Below, in pieces: positions 43,476 to 53,235 of a DNA stretch of 64,000 nt. The stretch comes from Tissierella sp. Yu-01 (lineage in GTDB: Bacteria > Bacillota > Clostridia > Tissierellales > Tissierellaceae): NCBI RefSeq assembly GCF_029537395.1, contig NZ_CP120677.1:62001-126000 (forward strand), read 5' to 3'. How positions within the stretch are numbered: the first letter of the stretch is position 1; each line of letters opens with the position of its first letter. Both the position numbers and the translations under genes were made by a program. The notes under the pieces are model-generated. The model made no database searches. It was not told the DNA's origin and saw nothing but the letters and a program-made list of their open reading frames with translations.

Positions 43476-44455
43476 AAAGATTGCCTTATTTATTAATTAT
43501 ATTTGTGCTTATATCCTTTATTTCTGGATGCACACCGCAAAAGGTAGAGGCACCAGTAGAACTAACTGAAGAAATTAGAGTTGCGTCACTTAAGGGACCT
43601 ACATCTATTGGGTTGGCAAGGCTTATGGATCAAAACGAAAAGGGAGAGTCAAATAATAAATATAATTTTACTATGGCAGCTACTGCAGATGAAATAGTTG
43701 CGGCAATTGGAAAAGGAGATCTGGATGTAGCAGCAATCCCTGCTAATTTAGCTTCAGTATTATATAGCAAAACAGAAGGAAAGATTTCCGTAGTAGCTAT
43801 AAATACCTTAGGTGTTTTATATATTGTGGAGAATGGAAATACCTTAGATTCTATTGAAGATTTAAAAGGAAAAACAATCTATAGTACAGGAAAAGGAACT
43901 ACTCCTGAACATGTACTTAGCTATATTTTAAAGTCAAATGATATAGAGGTCGGTAAAGATGTTACTGTTGAATATAAGACAGAGACTACTGAGGTAGCTA
44001 CACTTTTAACAACTAATGAAGATATTGTTGCACTATTACCTCAGCCATTTATAGCAGCAGCTCAAGAAAAAAATGAAAATATCGAAGTAAGATTCAGCAT
44101 GGATGAGGAATGGAATAAACTTGATGAAAACAGTTCTCTTGTCACTGGAGTAGTTATTGTAAATAATGAATTTCTTAAAAACAACAAAGATTCCTTAGAT
44201 AAGTTTTTAGATGAATACAGAGAATCAGTAGACTATGTAAACAACAATTTAGAAGAGGCGGCAATATTAGTAGGAAATTTAGATATTATTCCAGCAGCTG
44301 TAGCTGAAAAGGCTATTCCTTTATGTAATATAACTTTTATTGAAGGTTCTGAGATGGAAGATAAGTTAAGTGGATACCTTAAAGTATTATACGATGCAGC
44401 TCCTAATTCTATAGGAGGGAATATACCAGATGAAGGATTCTATTACAAGAGATAA
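43472..44455 (+). CDS. ABC substrate-binding lipoprotein (NMT1/SsuA-like)
   Basis: 327 residues. Lipobox FISGC (Cys about 20), then a periplasmic-binding type II domain: IRVASLKGPTSIGLARL at the start, GDLDVAAIPANLASVLYS and LKGKTIYSTGKGTTPEHVL. This is the pattern of nitrate/sulfonate/thiamine-precursor binding proteins. Substrate not determined. GGAGG precedes the ATG. The end overlaps the permease gene by 26 bases, and the ATPase gene follows. Confidence 0.9.
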   Translation: MKRLPYLLIIFVLISFISGCTPQKVEAPVELTEEIRVASLKGPTSIGLARLMDQNEKGESNNKYNFTMAATADEIVAAIGKGDLDVAAIPANLASVLYSKTEGKISVVAINTLGVLYIVENGNTLDSIEDLKGKTIYSTGKGTTPEHVLSYILKSNDIEVGKDVTVEYKTETTEVATLLTTNEDIVALLPQPFIAAAQEKNENIEVRFSMDEEWNKLDENSSLVTGVVIVNNEFLKNNKDSLDKFLDEYRESVDYVNNNLEEAAILVGNLDIIPAAVAEKAIPLCNITFIEGSEMEDKLSGYLKVLYDAAPNSIGGNIPDEGFYYKR

Positions 44456-45179
44456 AAACAATTTAATAATGAGAATGTGCGCGTACTTTTTCTGGTTTAC
44501 TATATGGCAACTCATTGGACATTATTTGGATAATGAGCTGCTTTTACCAATGCCTATAACTGTAATAAGGACTCTTTTGTCTATGATGGGGAATAGTGTA
44601 TTTTATATTACTGTTTTAAATACATTTCTAAGGATAATTCTTGGTTTCTTAATATCATGTATAGTTGGTATTCTTTTATCCATACTTTCCTATAACTTTG
44701 TATTCATAAGAATACTATTAAGTCCATTGATTTCCTTTATAAAATCTACACCTTTGGCTTCCATTATCATATTGACTCTTGTATGGGTAAAATCATCAAA
44801 TTTATCAATATTTATAGCCTTTTTTGTGGTATTACCAACAGTATATACTAATATGTTGAAGGGATTGGACAACGCTGATCAGAAACTTCTAGAGATGGCA
44901 CAGGTTTTTAGAGTAAATAAATATAAGAAGGTGAGATATATCTATTTACCAACAATAAAGCCATATCTAATTGCAGCATTCAATGTATCTTTAGGATTTT
45001 GCTGGAAGGCTGGAATTGCAGCAGAAGTCATAGGGCTTCCTCAAAACTCCATAGGAGAAGCTCTTTATAGTGCCAAAATATATCTAAATACACCTGAGCT
45101 ATTTGCTTGGACCTTATTTATAATACTTATAAGTGCTAGTTTTGAGAAGTTTTTTATCACATTCATGAAGAAAATTTAA
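44430..45179 (+). CDS. ABC importer permease (SsuC/TauC-like)
   Basis: 249 residues with six helices and the inner-membrane EAA loop (LDNADQKLLEMAQVFRVNKY then KKVRYIYLPTIKPYL). It matches permeases of sulfonate/nitrate-type importers. Ribosome binding site GGAGGG (44415-44420) is inside the end of the binding-protein gene; the 26-base overlap implies coupled translation. The cargo is shared with the neighbouring binding protein and is unknown. Confidence 0.9.
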   Translation: MKDSITRDKNNLIMRMCAYFFWFTIWQLIGHYLDNELLLPMPITVIRTLLSMMGNSVFYITVLNTFLRIILGFLISCIVGILLSILSYNFVFIRILLSPLISFIKSTPLASIIILTLVWVKSSNLSIFIAFFVVLPTVYTNMLKGLDNADQKLLEMAQVFRVNKYKKVRYIYLPTIKPYLIAAFNVSLGFCWKAGIAAEVIGLPQNSIGEALYSAKIYLNTPELFAWTLFIILISASFEKFFITFMKKI

Positions 45180-45193
45180 TAGAGGATGATTTG

Positions 45194-45769
45194 ATGAATA
45201 TTATTCTTAAGGATATAACGAAAGCTTATGATGGTGAAGTTGTTTTAAATAACATTAACTGGGAAATAGAAGAGAATAAATTCAACTTTCTAATGGGTGA
45301 ATCAGGTATTGGAAAGACAACATTAATAAACATCTTAATGGGAATAGTAAAGCCTGATTCTGGCCATATATGTGGAATTGAAGGCAGAAAAATCAGTACG
45401 GTATTTCAAGAGAACAGATTATTAGAGGATTTTGATGCCTTAACTAACCTTAAACTAGTAACAAGTAAGGATACTAAGGACGAAGAAATCATAAATCTAC
45501 TTAAAAATCTTGGATTAGGGGATAGTATAAATAAGAAAGTGTCACAATTTAGCGGTGGAATGAAAAGACGCCTTGCAATTGGTCGTGCACTAATATATAA
45601 GTCTGAAATTGTTATTATGGATGAACCATTTAAAGGACTTGATAAGGAGCTTTACTTAAAGACTATTGGATATGTTAAGGAAAAACTAAAGGATAAGACA
45701 GTTATAATAGTAACTCATAGAGAGGAAGAATGTGAAATCTTTGAGGGAAAAGCAATGTATTTGCAGTAA
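45194..45769 (+). CDS. ABC importer ATPase (SsuB-like, short)
   Basis: 191 residues, about 50 shorter than usual SsuB/TauB ATPases. Walker A GESGIGKTT, signature FSGGMKRRL, Walker B IVIMDEPFKGLD and the switch His in VTHREEE are all present. The missing part is mainly after the core fold, so it should work. I chose ATG 45194 after AGAGGATGAT; a TTG just before it is an alternative. It ends the three-gene importer. Confidence 0.9.
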   Translation: MNIILKDITKAYDGEVVLNNINWEIEENKFNFLMGESGIGKTTLINILMGIVKPDSGHICGIEGRKISTVFQENRLLEDFDALTNLKLVTSKDTKDEEIINLLKNLGLGDSINKKVSQFSGGMKRRLAIGRALIYKSEIVIMDEPFKGLDKELYLKTIGYVKEKLKDKTVIIVTHREEECEIFEGKAMYLQ

Positions 45770-45857
45770 AAAGGCTGGGAAATTTATGTAGTTATAGTAT
45801 AATAAAAAAGTGTTCGTTGATAATATAAAATAATTAGAATTGAAGGAAGGGAATTAA

Positions 45858-47582
45858 ATGACAAACAAGAAAAGTAGGGATCTTACAAAGATTCGTACAC
45901 CACACACTTATGCAATAATTTTTCTAGTAGTTATTCTATGCTGGGTATTAACTTTTTTGATTCCTGCAGGGAAGTTTAGTACACATACAGTAGAGTATAC
46001 TGATTCAAATGGGGATGTCAAATCAAGGACTGTATTAATGGCTGAAACATTCAGATATAGCTATAATCTGGATAACGAATTTTTAGCTTCAGAACTTCCT
46101 AATTTGGCTGAGGAAACTGCTCTATTAGAGGAACTTGGAGTTGATCAGGAAGCATTAAATGAATTTATAGCAACTGATCAAACAAATTGGGATCAAGGAC
46201 AATTAGACGAATTAGGATTAACTGATGATGTACTATATAGTATTTATGGCGAAGACTTTTATGATACCAGTGAAAGACTTCATAAGACAGCTAGAGTATG
46301 GGGAACAGATGATTTTGGTGGGTTTGGATTTTTAAATTATTTGTTTGAAGGTCTAGTAACTGGAGATAAATATGGATCAGCTGTTGGTATAGTTGCTTTG
46401 ATATTGGTAGTTGGTGGAGCATTTGGAATTATTATGAGAACAGGTGCAATAGATGCTGGAATTTATGCATTTATCGCAAAGACAAAAGGTTTAGAGAGAT
46501 TAGCTCTTCCGCTATTATTTTTCTTATTTTCTCTTGGAGGGGCAACCTTTGGCATGGCGGAAGAAGTTATACCTTTTGCAATGGTTATGGTACCTTTTGT
46601 AATTGCTCTTGGTTATGACTCCATAGTTGCAGTTACAGTAACTTATGTAGCATCCCAGGTAGGTAATGCTGCATCATGGATGAGCCCATTTAGTGTTGCT
46701 GTTGCTCAAGGTATAGCTGGGGTACCTGTATTATCTGGGGCAACCTTCAGACTTATTATGTGGTTTGCTGTTACTGGATTAGCAGCAGCTTATATGATGA
46801 GATATGCAGAAAAAATTAGAAAAGAACCTAAACTTTCAGTAATGCATGAATCTGACAATCAATTTAGAAGTCGTTTAGAGAAAGCAAATGAGGATGAAAA
46901 AGAATTTAATATAGGACACAAATTGATTTTATTAGAAATGTTAGTAGTATTAATATGGATAATATGGGGTGTTACTACAAAAGGATATTATATTCCAGAA
47001 ATAGCTTCTCAATTCTTTGTTATGGGATTTGTGGCTGGAGTTATAGCTATTATATTTAAGCTAAATGGCATGACTATAAATGATATGGCATCTTCATTTC
47101 AAGGTGGTGTGGCTGACTTAGCTGGTACTGCAGTAGTAGTAGGTATGGCTAAGGGAATTCTATTGGTTTTAGGAGGTTCTGATGCAAATGTACCATCAGC
47201 CTTAAATACAATTCTTTATAGCATTGGAAATGCATTAAATGGAGTACCTGCCTTCATTGCGGCATGGAGTATGTATATATTCCAAAGTTTATTCAATTTA
47301 GTTGTTACATCAAACTCAGGTCAGGCGGCATTAACAATGCCAATTATGGCACCATTATCTGATATAGTAGGAGTATCAAGACAAATTGCTGTACTATGTT
47401 ATCAGTTAGGAGCTGGATTTGTAGATGCATTTACTCCTGTATCAGCAAGTTTAATAGGTGTACTTGGTGTTGCAAAGATTGATTGGAGCAAGTGGGCTAA
47501 GTTCCAAATTAAGATGCAGGGCTTCTTCTTTTTAATAGGAACAATTATAATATTTATAGCAGTAACGATTAACTTTCAATAA
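45858..47582 (+). CDS. YfcC-family carrier (C4-dicarboxylate/peptide-type)
   Basis: 574 residues with about eleven helices. N-terminus TPHTYAIIFLVVILCWVLTF then IPAGKF, and later FSLGGATFGMAEEVIPFAMV and SNSGQAALTMPIMAPLSD, are typical of YfcC proteins of the DcuC/AbgT-like group. An unusual acidic insert (about residues 60-150; LPNLAEETALLEELGVDQEA) sits in the first outside loop. Pairing with isoaspartyl dipeptidase just downstream suggests it imports beta-aspartyl dipeptides or a related compound. GGAAGGGAA precedes the ATG. Confidence 0.88.
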   Translation: MTNKKSRDLTKIRTPHTYAIIFLVVILCWVLTFLIPAGKFSTHTVEYTDSNGDVKSRTVLMAETFRYSYNLDNEFLASELPNLAEETALLEELGVDQEALNEFIATDQTNWDQGQLDELGLTDDVLYSIYGEDFYDTSERLHKTARVWGTDDFGGFGFLNYLFEGLVTGDKYGSAVGIVALILVVGGAFGIIMRTGAIDAGIYAFIAKTKGLERLALPLLFFLFSLGGATFGMAEEVIPFAMVMVPFVIALGYDSIVAVTVTYVASQVGNAASWMSPFSVAVAQGIAGVPVLSGATFRLIMWFAVTGLAAAYMMRYAEKIRKEPKLSVMHESDNQFRSRLEKANEDEKEFNIGHKLILLEMLVVLIWIIWGVTTKGYYIPEIASQFFVMGFVAGVIAIIFKLNGMTINDMASSFQGGVADLAGTAVVVGMAKGILLVLGGSDANVPSALNTILYSIGNALNGVPAFIAAWSMYIFQSLFNLVVTSNSGQAALTMPIMAPLSDIVGVSRQIAVLCYQLGAGFVDAFTPVSASLIGVLGVAKIDWSKWAKFQIKMQGFFFLIGTIIIFIAVTINFQ

Positions 47583-47593
47583 TAAGATGATGT

Positions 47594-47618
47594 GAAGCAA
47601 TTGCATAGCAATTGCTTC
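47594..47618 (+). other. Perfect stem-loop between YfcC gene and iadA
   Basis: GAAGCAATTG pairs with CAATTGCTTC around CATAG, followed by GAATTTTAAT. It may be a weak terminator or a processing hairpin within a two-gene transcript. Confidence 0.55.
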
Positions 47619-47640
47619 GAATTTTAATAGGGGTGATAAC

Positions 47641-48831
47641 TTGATTACAATTATTAGAAATGTAAGTGTTTATAAGCCGGAATATATAGGAATAAAGGAT
47701 GTACTATTACTTGGAGATAAAATTGCTGCTATTGAGGATAAGATTGATATTAATTTAAATAATGTTATAGAAGTAAAGGAAATAGATGGTACTGGAAAAA
47801 TCCTAACCCCAGGATTTATAGATTGTCATGTTCATATCTTAGGTGGAGGAGGAGAAGGTGGATTCTCCACTAGAACTCCTGAGGCTATATTATCAGGATT
47901 AACTGCTTCAGGTGTTACAACAGTTGTTGGAACTCTTGGGACTGATGGAGTTGCAAGAGATATGAATGCTCTATTAGCAAAGGCAAGAGGATTAGAGGAA
48001 GAAGGTATTACTACATTTATTTATACAGGTTCCTATAGACTTCCTGTAAAAACTTTAACTGGAGATTTAATGAAGGATATTATGGCCATAGATAAGATTA
48101 TAGGAATAGGAGAAATAGCTATCTCTGATCATAGATCAGCTCAGCCTTCATTTGAGGAATTTGTAAAAGCAGTAGCAGATACTCGTGTAGCAGGAATGCT
48201 TTCAGGTAAAGCTGGTATTGTAAATATTCATTTAGGTGATGGTCCTAGGAAGCTTGAATTATTAAATAGAGTTGTAGATGAAACTGAAATACCAATTACA
48301 CAATTTTTACCTACCCATATAAATAGAAGTCAGGAACTTTTTGAAGAGGCAGTTAAGTATGCCAAGGGCGGGGGATTTATTGACTTTACAGGAAGTGAGG
48401 ATCCAGATTTCTGGGAAGAGCAAGATGGTGAAGTTAGATTTAGTAAAGGGTTAAAGAGATTATTAGATGAAGGAGTGTCTCTTGACAGTTTTACATTAAC
48501 CTCTGATGGACAAGGAAGTTTACCAATCTTTAATGAAAAGAAAGAGTTTATAGGAATTGGGGTAGGAAAATCAACTTGTCTGATAAAAGGAATAAAGGAA
48601 TGTGTTTTTAATGAAGACATACCATTAGAAATAGCAATCAGAGCTATTACTTGTAATCCAGCAAAAATTCTTAAACTAAAAGGCAAGGGAAAAATCAAAA
48701 AAGACTTTGATGCAGACCTCTGTTTGTTAGATAAGGATACATTAGATATTGATACAGTAATTGCCAAAGGTAAGATAATGGTTGAAAATAAAGAAGTAAT
48801 TGTATATGGCACTTTCGACGAGAGAGGATAA
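47641..48831 (+). CDS. iadA: Isoaspartyl dipeptidase (beta-aspartyl peptidase)
   Basis: 396 residues of the amidohydrolase superfamily. It cleaves beta-Asp-X dipeptides that arise from damaged proteins. Metal ligands and motifs: PGFIDCHVHILGGGGEGGFS (HxH), the IGEIAISDHRSAQPS loop, NIHLGDG (His), LPTHINRS (His) and LTSDGQGSLP (Asp). TTG start after AGGGGTGAT. The partner carrier gene lies 58 bases upstream. Confidence 0.94.
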   Translation: MITIIRNVSVYKPEYIGIKDVLLLGDKIAAIEDKIDINLNNVIEVKEIDGTGKILTPGFIDCHVHILGGGGEGGFSTRTPEAILSGLTASGVTTVVGTLGTDGVARDMNALLAKARGLEEEGITTFIYTGSYRLPVKTLTGDLMKDIMAIDKIIGIGEIAISDHRSAQPSFEEFVKAVADTRVAGMLSGKAGIVNIHLGDGPRKLELLNRVVDETEIPITQFLPTHINRSQELFEEAVKYAKGGGFIDFTGSEDPDFWEEQDGEVRFSKGLKRLLDEGVSLDSFTLTSDGQGSLPIFNEKKEFIGIGVGKSTCLIKGIKECVFNEDIPLEIAIRAITCNPAKILKLKGKGKIKKDFDADLCLLDKDTLDIDTVIAKGKIMVENKEVIVYGTFDERG

Positions 48832-48860
48832 AAGGGAACCGACCCCTTTTATCCTTTTTT
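48825..48860 (+). terminator. Terminator of the GGGAACCGA family, copy 1
   Basis: AGGATAAAAGGG - AACCGA - CCCCTTTTATCCT then TTTTT. The loop and inner stem (AAAGGGAACCGACCCCTTTT) recur at 55814-55847 and, with a base lost, at 54571-54606, while the outer stems differ. Confidence 0.85.
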
Positions 48861-48861
48861 A

Positions 48862-49131
48862 TTACGAACAGGAAAGTTCTACTTCTAATTATTAATATAG
48901 AACTTTCCGTCAATGAGTAACAAGAAGAGCTACATCAAACGCTTCTTTAGAAGCTTTTCTTATAACTATATTCTATGATAAGATTAACATAAGTCCAAAT
49001 TTAAGCAATAAAGTTAATAAATTGTTAATAATTAGTTTAGAGTTATTCAAGAGTGATAATGTAATATGTAAATATACTACATAAATGTTTAAGGTTAATA
49101 GTAGTAAATTATAAAATAGGAGGCAAGGAAA
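48862..49131 (+). other. Gene-free gap with two hairpins
   Basis: No open frame with a ribosome binding site was seen. It holds a hairpin GGAAAGTTCTA..TAGAACTTTCC (48871-48908) and a small terminator-like GCTTC-TTTA-GAAGC followed by TTTTCTT (48941-48961). The rest is AT-rich and should contain the promoter of the next gene. Confidence 0.5.
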
Positions 49132-50382
49132 ATGAAATTGAGCAAAAAAACAGCCACAATATGTGCATTTGTCCTTGGTGTTACAATCTTAGCAACATCA
49201 GCTTTTGCAGATATTATGCTTGGTTCAGGATATAATAGCTTGAAAGATTCTATGAAGATGACAATGGCGAAATTAACCAGTGAAGTTGATAACTTCAGTG
49301 CTGATGTAATTATATCTGCTAAGATTGACGGTAAAACTTTTGCGGAATCAACTAGTAACTTAAAACTAGATATTGCAAAGCAATCTCGAGAAACAAATGA
49401 GACTAACTTAACGAATGGTGAAATACGTGAATTTTATTATTACAGTGATAAAAAACAGAATATATATAAGAACTTTGAGGATGGTTCATATAGTATTGTA
49501 GAGAAGCGAAAAATTAATAATGATAGTAGTAAAATAATTGATAATCCTTTTGAGGATGAACAAGCTATGGATGCTGAAAAGATTCTTGATGCTTTTGTAG
49601 GAAGCTTAGAAAATGTTATCCAAGTGGAGGAATCAAGTGGCAAGAAAATATATACGGGAAATTTATCAGAATCGCAAGTTCCACCAGTTGTAAATGCTAT
49701 TTCATCATTTGCATTTAAATATGGAATTCTTGATGAATGGAATGCTGATAGACTAGATGTTCCATATCCAAAATCAAATATATACGTTATAGAAGCATCA
49801 GGTAAGGCAATTGAAAATGAAGATGGAATTATAGAAAGTGGGATTTTTACTGCAAGTATGTCTGCACAGGATAGTAAAGGCATTGAACACATTTACTCTT
49901 TAGACTTTTCAATTGATATAAAAGATATAAACAACACAGTTGTTAAGGCTCCAAATTTAGATGGTCAAAAAGTCACATATAGCAAAGAAGGCTACGAATT
50001 TGATAATAAATATATTGGAAAATACAAAAACGATATTGTAAGAGAAGAGGGCAATTCTTTTGAAAAGATTGGGGAAAGATTTATAGAAATAACTTCTGTT
50101 AAGGATGGAAATGTAAAAGGCAAATATTATGAGGTCTATAACGAGGGGTATGAAGCAGATACAGTAAGAAGCTTTGAATTCTACTCAGACTATGATGAAG
50201 CAATCCATTTTACAAAGATAAATTATACAGATAATGGAGAAGATAAAACTGGTATTATACATCGCACAGGTTCACAAAATATTAACGTATCATTTAATGC
50301 TACAATAAATGAAGATAATGGTGGTTATTCTTATTCAAGTGAAGATGGATTTGATAATACCTTTATTAGAATATTTGAATAA
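49132..50382 (+). CDS. Secreted protein of unknown function, ABC-exporter associated
   Basis: 416 residues with a clear signal peptide (KKTATICAFVLGVTILATSA, then FADIM; cleavage after AFA). The mature protein is beta-rich and soluble, with two parts: residues about 30-260 (SEVDNFSADVIISAKIDG, then FYYYSDKKQNIYKNFEDG) and a C-terminal part from about 285 (YIGKYKNDIVREEGNSFEKI). The first part resembles lipoprotein-carrier-like folds, but this is only an impression. It precedes an ABC exporter and two-component system separated by a hairpin, so it may be part of an envelope-stress response. GGAGGCAAGG precedes the ATG. Confidence 0.75.
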   Translation: MKLSKKTATICAFVLGVTILATSAFADIMLGSGYNSLKDSMKMTMAKLTSEVDNFSADVIISAKIDGKTFAESTSNLKLDIAKQSRETNETNLTNGEIREFYYYSDKKQNIYKNFEDGSYSIVEKRKINNDSSKIIDNPFEDEQAMDAEKILDAFVGSLENVIQVEESSGKKIYTGNLSESQVPPVVNAISSFAFKYGILDEWNADRLDVPYPKSNIYVIEASGKAIENEDGIIESGIFTASMSAQDSKGIEHIYSLDFSIDIKDINNTVVKAPNLDGQKVTYSKEGYEFDNKYIGKYKNDIVREEGNSFEKIGERFIEITSVKDGNVKGKYYEVYNEGYEADTVRSFEFYSDYDEAIHFTKINYTDNGEDKTGIIHRTGSQNINVSFNATINEDNGGYSYSSEDGFDNTFIRIFE

Positions 50383-50388
50383 TAACTA

Positions 50389-50418
50389 AGGGTGCAAAAG
50401 CTTTGGATTTTGCGCCCT
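50389..50418 (+). terminator. Hairpin between secreted-protein and ABC genes
   Basis: AGGGTGCAAAA pairs with TTTTGCGCCCT (one G-U pair); only AAAGCTATTTT follows. It could be a partial terminator setting lower expression of the ABC genes. Confidence 0.55.
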
Positions 50419-50444
50419 AAAGCTATTTTAAAGGAGGATCAATA

Positions 50445-51170
50445 TTGGATAAGGCAATTGTTATAGAAAATCTTTCAAAAAAATACAAGAATAATCGTGG
50501 AATACAGGACCTAAATTTAGAAATTGACAGAGGGGAAATATTCGGTTTTTTAGGACCTAATGGATCTGGTAAAACCACTACAATGAAAGTAATGGTCGGT
50601 CTTATGAAAGCTGATAAAGGCGATGTTAGAATAAATGGATATAGTATTATAAAGGACTATGAAAATGCAATGAAAAACGTTGGATGTATTATCGAAAATG
50701 TAACGCCTTTCCCATATTTAACTGCTTATGAAAATATGCAATTGAGTAGTCGATTTAAAAATGAAGTTAATGAGATAAAAATCGATAAATGCTTAGAAAT
50801 TACAGGGCTTATTAAATATAAGAATGAAAAGATAAAAAATTATTCCTTAGGAATGAAACAAAGACTTGGTATTGCAATGGCAATTTTATCAAATCCAAAT
50901 GTTATAATTTTAGACGAGCCCTTTAATGGTTTAGATGTTGAAGGAATGGTTGAAATGAGGGAGTTAATAATTAATCTATCGGAACAGCAGGAAACAACAT
51001 TTTTTATATCCAGTCATTTAATACATGATATAGAGCTTACTTGTACTAAAGTTGGAATCTTGTACGGTGGTAAACTTTTAGGTGTTGATAGTACAAATAA
51101 TATTCTTAAAAATTATTCTTCTTTGGAGAACTATTACTTAAGTGAGGTTGATTTAAATGCAGATTCTTAA
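50445..51170 (+). CDS. ABC exporter ATPase (BcrA-like)
   Basis: 241 residues. Walker A GPNGSGKTT (about residue 38), signature YSLGMKQRL, Walker B VIILDEPFNGLD and ISSHL switch. LGMKQRLGIA is typical of bacitracin/lantibiotic-resistance ATPases. TTG start, with GGAGG 8 bases upstream. It overlaps the permease gene by 14 bases. The two-component system behind it suggests induction by a cell-envelope-active compound. Confidence 0.92.
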   Translation: MDKAIVIENLSKKYKNNRGIQDLNLEIDRGEIFGFLGPNGSGKTTTMKVMVGLMKADKGDVRINGYSIIKDYENAMKNVGCIIENVTPFPYLTAYENMQLSSRFKNEVNEIKIDKCLEITGLIKYKNEKIKNYSLGMKQRLGIAMAILSNPNVIILDEPFNGLDVEGMVEMRELIINLSEQQETTFFISSHLIHDIELTCTKVGILYGGKLLGVDSTNNILKNYSSLENYYLSEVDLNADS

Positions 51171-51900
51171 AGCAGTTTATATAAATGAAATATTTAAAAT
51201 ATCAAAAAAGAAAAAAATTGCAGTATCATTTATATTTTCTGTATTATCTGTTGTAATAGCTGCAATTGTAGTATATTCCTTAAATAACTTTGCAGGCATA
51301 CGTGTGACGGGAAGCTCAGAGTTTTCAATTATGGTTTTAGATGTTTTAATCTATTCCCTTTTTCCATTATTTACTGCATTTATTTGTATAGATATGTTTG
51401 CAGGTGAATTTGCTGATCATACAATAAAATTTACTCTCACAGGACACGCATCAAGACTAAAAGTGTTCGTAGGAAAAATTGCTGCAATAGCTACTTTTTT
51501 AATGATTAACCTTATTTTTGTAATGATATTATCAGTAGTTGTATCTTTGTTTATAAGTGGTAGTATGCTAAATATCTTGAAGGTACTAATGGCATATATC
51601 ATGGCATTCCTACCGGTGTTTATCTTTGCCCTAGTAGTTGTTTTAATTTCAAATACCACAAGAGGGACAACAAGTGCATTTTTACTTTCTATTTTTATGT
51701 TTTTGGTATTTAATGGACTAGGTTTTGCATTTCCTCATTTAAAAAGCTTTTTATTTACATCTACCTTTGATTGGTATAGATTAATTTTAGGAAGTTATAT
51801 AAATTTTAGCAAAATACTTAGGGTATTTTTAATTTTGATCGGTTACGCGATAATGTTATTTGCAGCAGGATATTATCAATTTGAAAAAAAGGATATCTAG
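51157..51900 (+). CDS. ABC-2 type exporter permease
   Basis: 247 residues, six helices, starting MQILKAVYINEIFKISKKKK with a basic lead-in. The FAGEFADHTIKFTLTGHASR loop after helix 2 is typical of BcrB/lantibiotic-type permeases. It works with the ATPase encoded by the overlapping upstream gene. The histidine kinase gene begins 9 bases after its stop. Confidence 0.88.
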   Translation: MQILKAVYINEIFKISKKKKIAVSFIFSVLSVVIAAIVVYSLNNFAGIRVTGSSEFSIMVLDVLIYSLFPLFTAFICIDMFAGEFADHTIKFTLTGHASRLKVFVGKIAAIATFLMINLIFVMILSVVVSLFISGSMLNILKVLMAYIMAFLPVFIFALVVVLISNTTRGTTSAFLLSIFMFLVFNGLGFAFPHLKSFLFTSTFDWYRLILGSYINFSKILRVFLILIGYAIMLFAAGYYQFEKKDI

Positions 51901-51909
51901 GATGATTAT

Positions 51910-53235
51910 ATGAATTTAAAACAAAGATTTTTAACACAAAGCATTTTTGTTCTTATAGGCACAATTATTATTACAACTTGTGTTGGTTTTGCCTATGCTT
52001 ATTTTTTTAATTTATTTAATAACTCCTCTGTTACTGCTGGTTTAAATCAAAGGGAAATTGTTGTAATGGAGAACGATAATATTGTATATAAAAGTGAAGA
52101 TTTTAGTATATTTCAAGTTAAAGAAATGTTGATGAATATCAGTGTTAAGGATAATTCTTATGAATATGAAAATAAAAAATACACAATAAATGAAGATAAC
52201 TTTACAAACCAAGATGGTGATAAATACAAAATAATAACCCTTAATCAAATGATAAATACAGGTGATTTTTATAGGGTGTTAATCATCTTTGTTTTTACGA
52301 CTTTTATCATAGTCTTTCTTATAGCAAATTTAATTGTTCAAAAACAGAATATAAAAAACATTATAATTCCCATTACTAATTTAACGAAGGAAATGGAGAA
52401 ATTAAGAATTGGAGAACTTGAAACTTCAATTACAGATAATGGCTATGGTGAAGTTAGAGAACTTGGAAGTGCTATCGAACAATTACGTCTTCAGCTGAAA
52501 AACTCCATATATTATCAACAGAGAGTTGATGAAAACAGAAAGTTTTTAATATCAAGCATATCCCATGATCTTAAAACTCCTGTAACATCAATAAGAGGAT
52601 ATATAGATGGAGTTTTGGATGGTATTGCCGATACGGATGAAAAGAAACATTATTATTTATCTAAAGCTATTGAAAAAACAAAGATGATAAATAAAATGAT
52701 TGAGGATTTATTGTTATATTCCAAGCTAGATTTAAATCAAATACCATTTGAAAAAGAAAAGGTTGATATTGTAAAGTATATGGAAGACTGTGTTGAAGAT
52801 AGCTTAACTGATTTTAAACGTGAAAATAAAAGAATAATTCTAGAGAATGAACTTTCTACTAGCCCCTTTATTATAATAGATGGATCAAAATTTAAACGTG
52901 TCCTTCAAAATATAATAGATAATGCTAAAAGAAGCATTGAGGAACAAACAGGCCAGCTAAATATAATATTAAGAGAGACAAATTCCTCTATTATAATAGA
53001 GTTTAAGGATAATGGTCAAGGAATTAGTAAAGAGGATTTACCTAATGTTTTTGAAAGGTTTTACAGAGCAGATATGGCAAGAGAGGTTAAAGGCTCAAGT
53101 GGCTTAGGGCTTGCAATTGCTAAACAAATTGTAGAAGGTTTAGGTGGGAGAATTTGGGCAGTTAGTGAAATCGGTCAGGGGGCTTCGATTATCATTTCTT
53201 TAAAAAAGGTTAAAAATGAGGAAGTGACAAGATGA
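51910..53235 (+). CDS. Sensor histidine kinase
   Basis: 441 residues. Two membrane helices (about 8-35 and 120-145) bound an outer sensor domain of about 85 residues; then HAMP, the dimer domain with phospho-acceptor His in SSISHDLKTPVTSIRGYIDG, and an ATPase domain (NIIDNAKRS, DNGQGIS, GSSGLGLAIAKQI). The stop overlaps the regulator start by 4 bases (ATGA). It probably senses an envelope-active compound and controls the exporter upstream. Confidence 0.94.
   Translation: MNLKQRFLTQSIFVLIGTIIITTCVGFAYAYFFNLFNNSSVTAGLNQREIVVMENDNIVYKSEDFSIFQVKEMLMNISVKDNSYEYENKKYTINEDNFTNQDGDKYKIITLNQMINTGDFYRVLIIFVFTTFIIVFLIANLIVQKQNIKNIIIPITNLTKEMEKLRIGELETSITDNGYGEVRELGSAIEQLRLQLKNSIYYQQRVDENRKFLISSISHDLKTPVTSIRGYIDGVLDGIADTDEKKHYYLSKAIEKTKMINKMIEDLLLYSKLDLNQIPFEKEKVDIVKYMEDCVEDSLTDFKRENKRIILENELSTSPFIIIDGSKFKRVLQNIIDNAKRSIEEQTGQLNIILRETNSSIIIEFKDNGQGISKEDLPNVFERFYRADMAREVKGSSGLGLAIAKQIVEGLGGRIWAVSEIGQGASIIISLKKVKNEEVTR

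Noticed and set aside
48330-48812. 160-residue reverse-strand frame inside iadA
   Set aside because: Shadow of iadA, whose metal-site motifs are all in the + frame.
49440-49892. 150-residue reverse-strand frame inside the secreted-protein gene
   Set aside because: No start signal; the + strand has a signal peptide and a good ribosome binding site.
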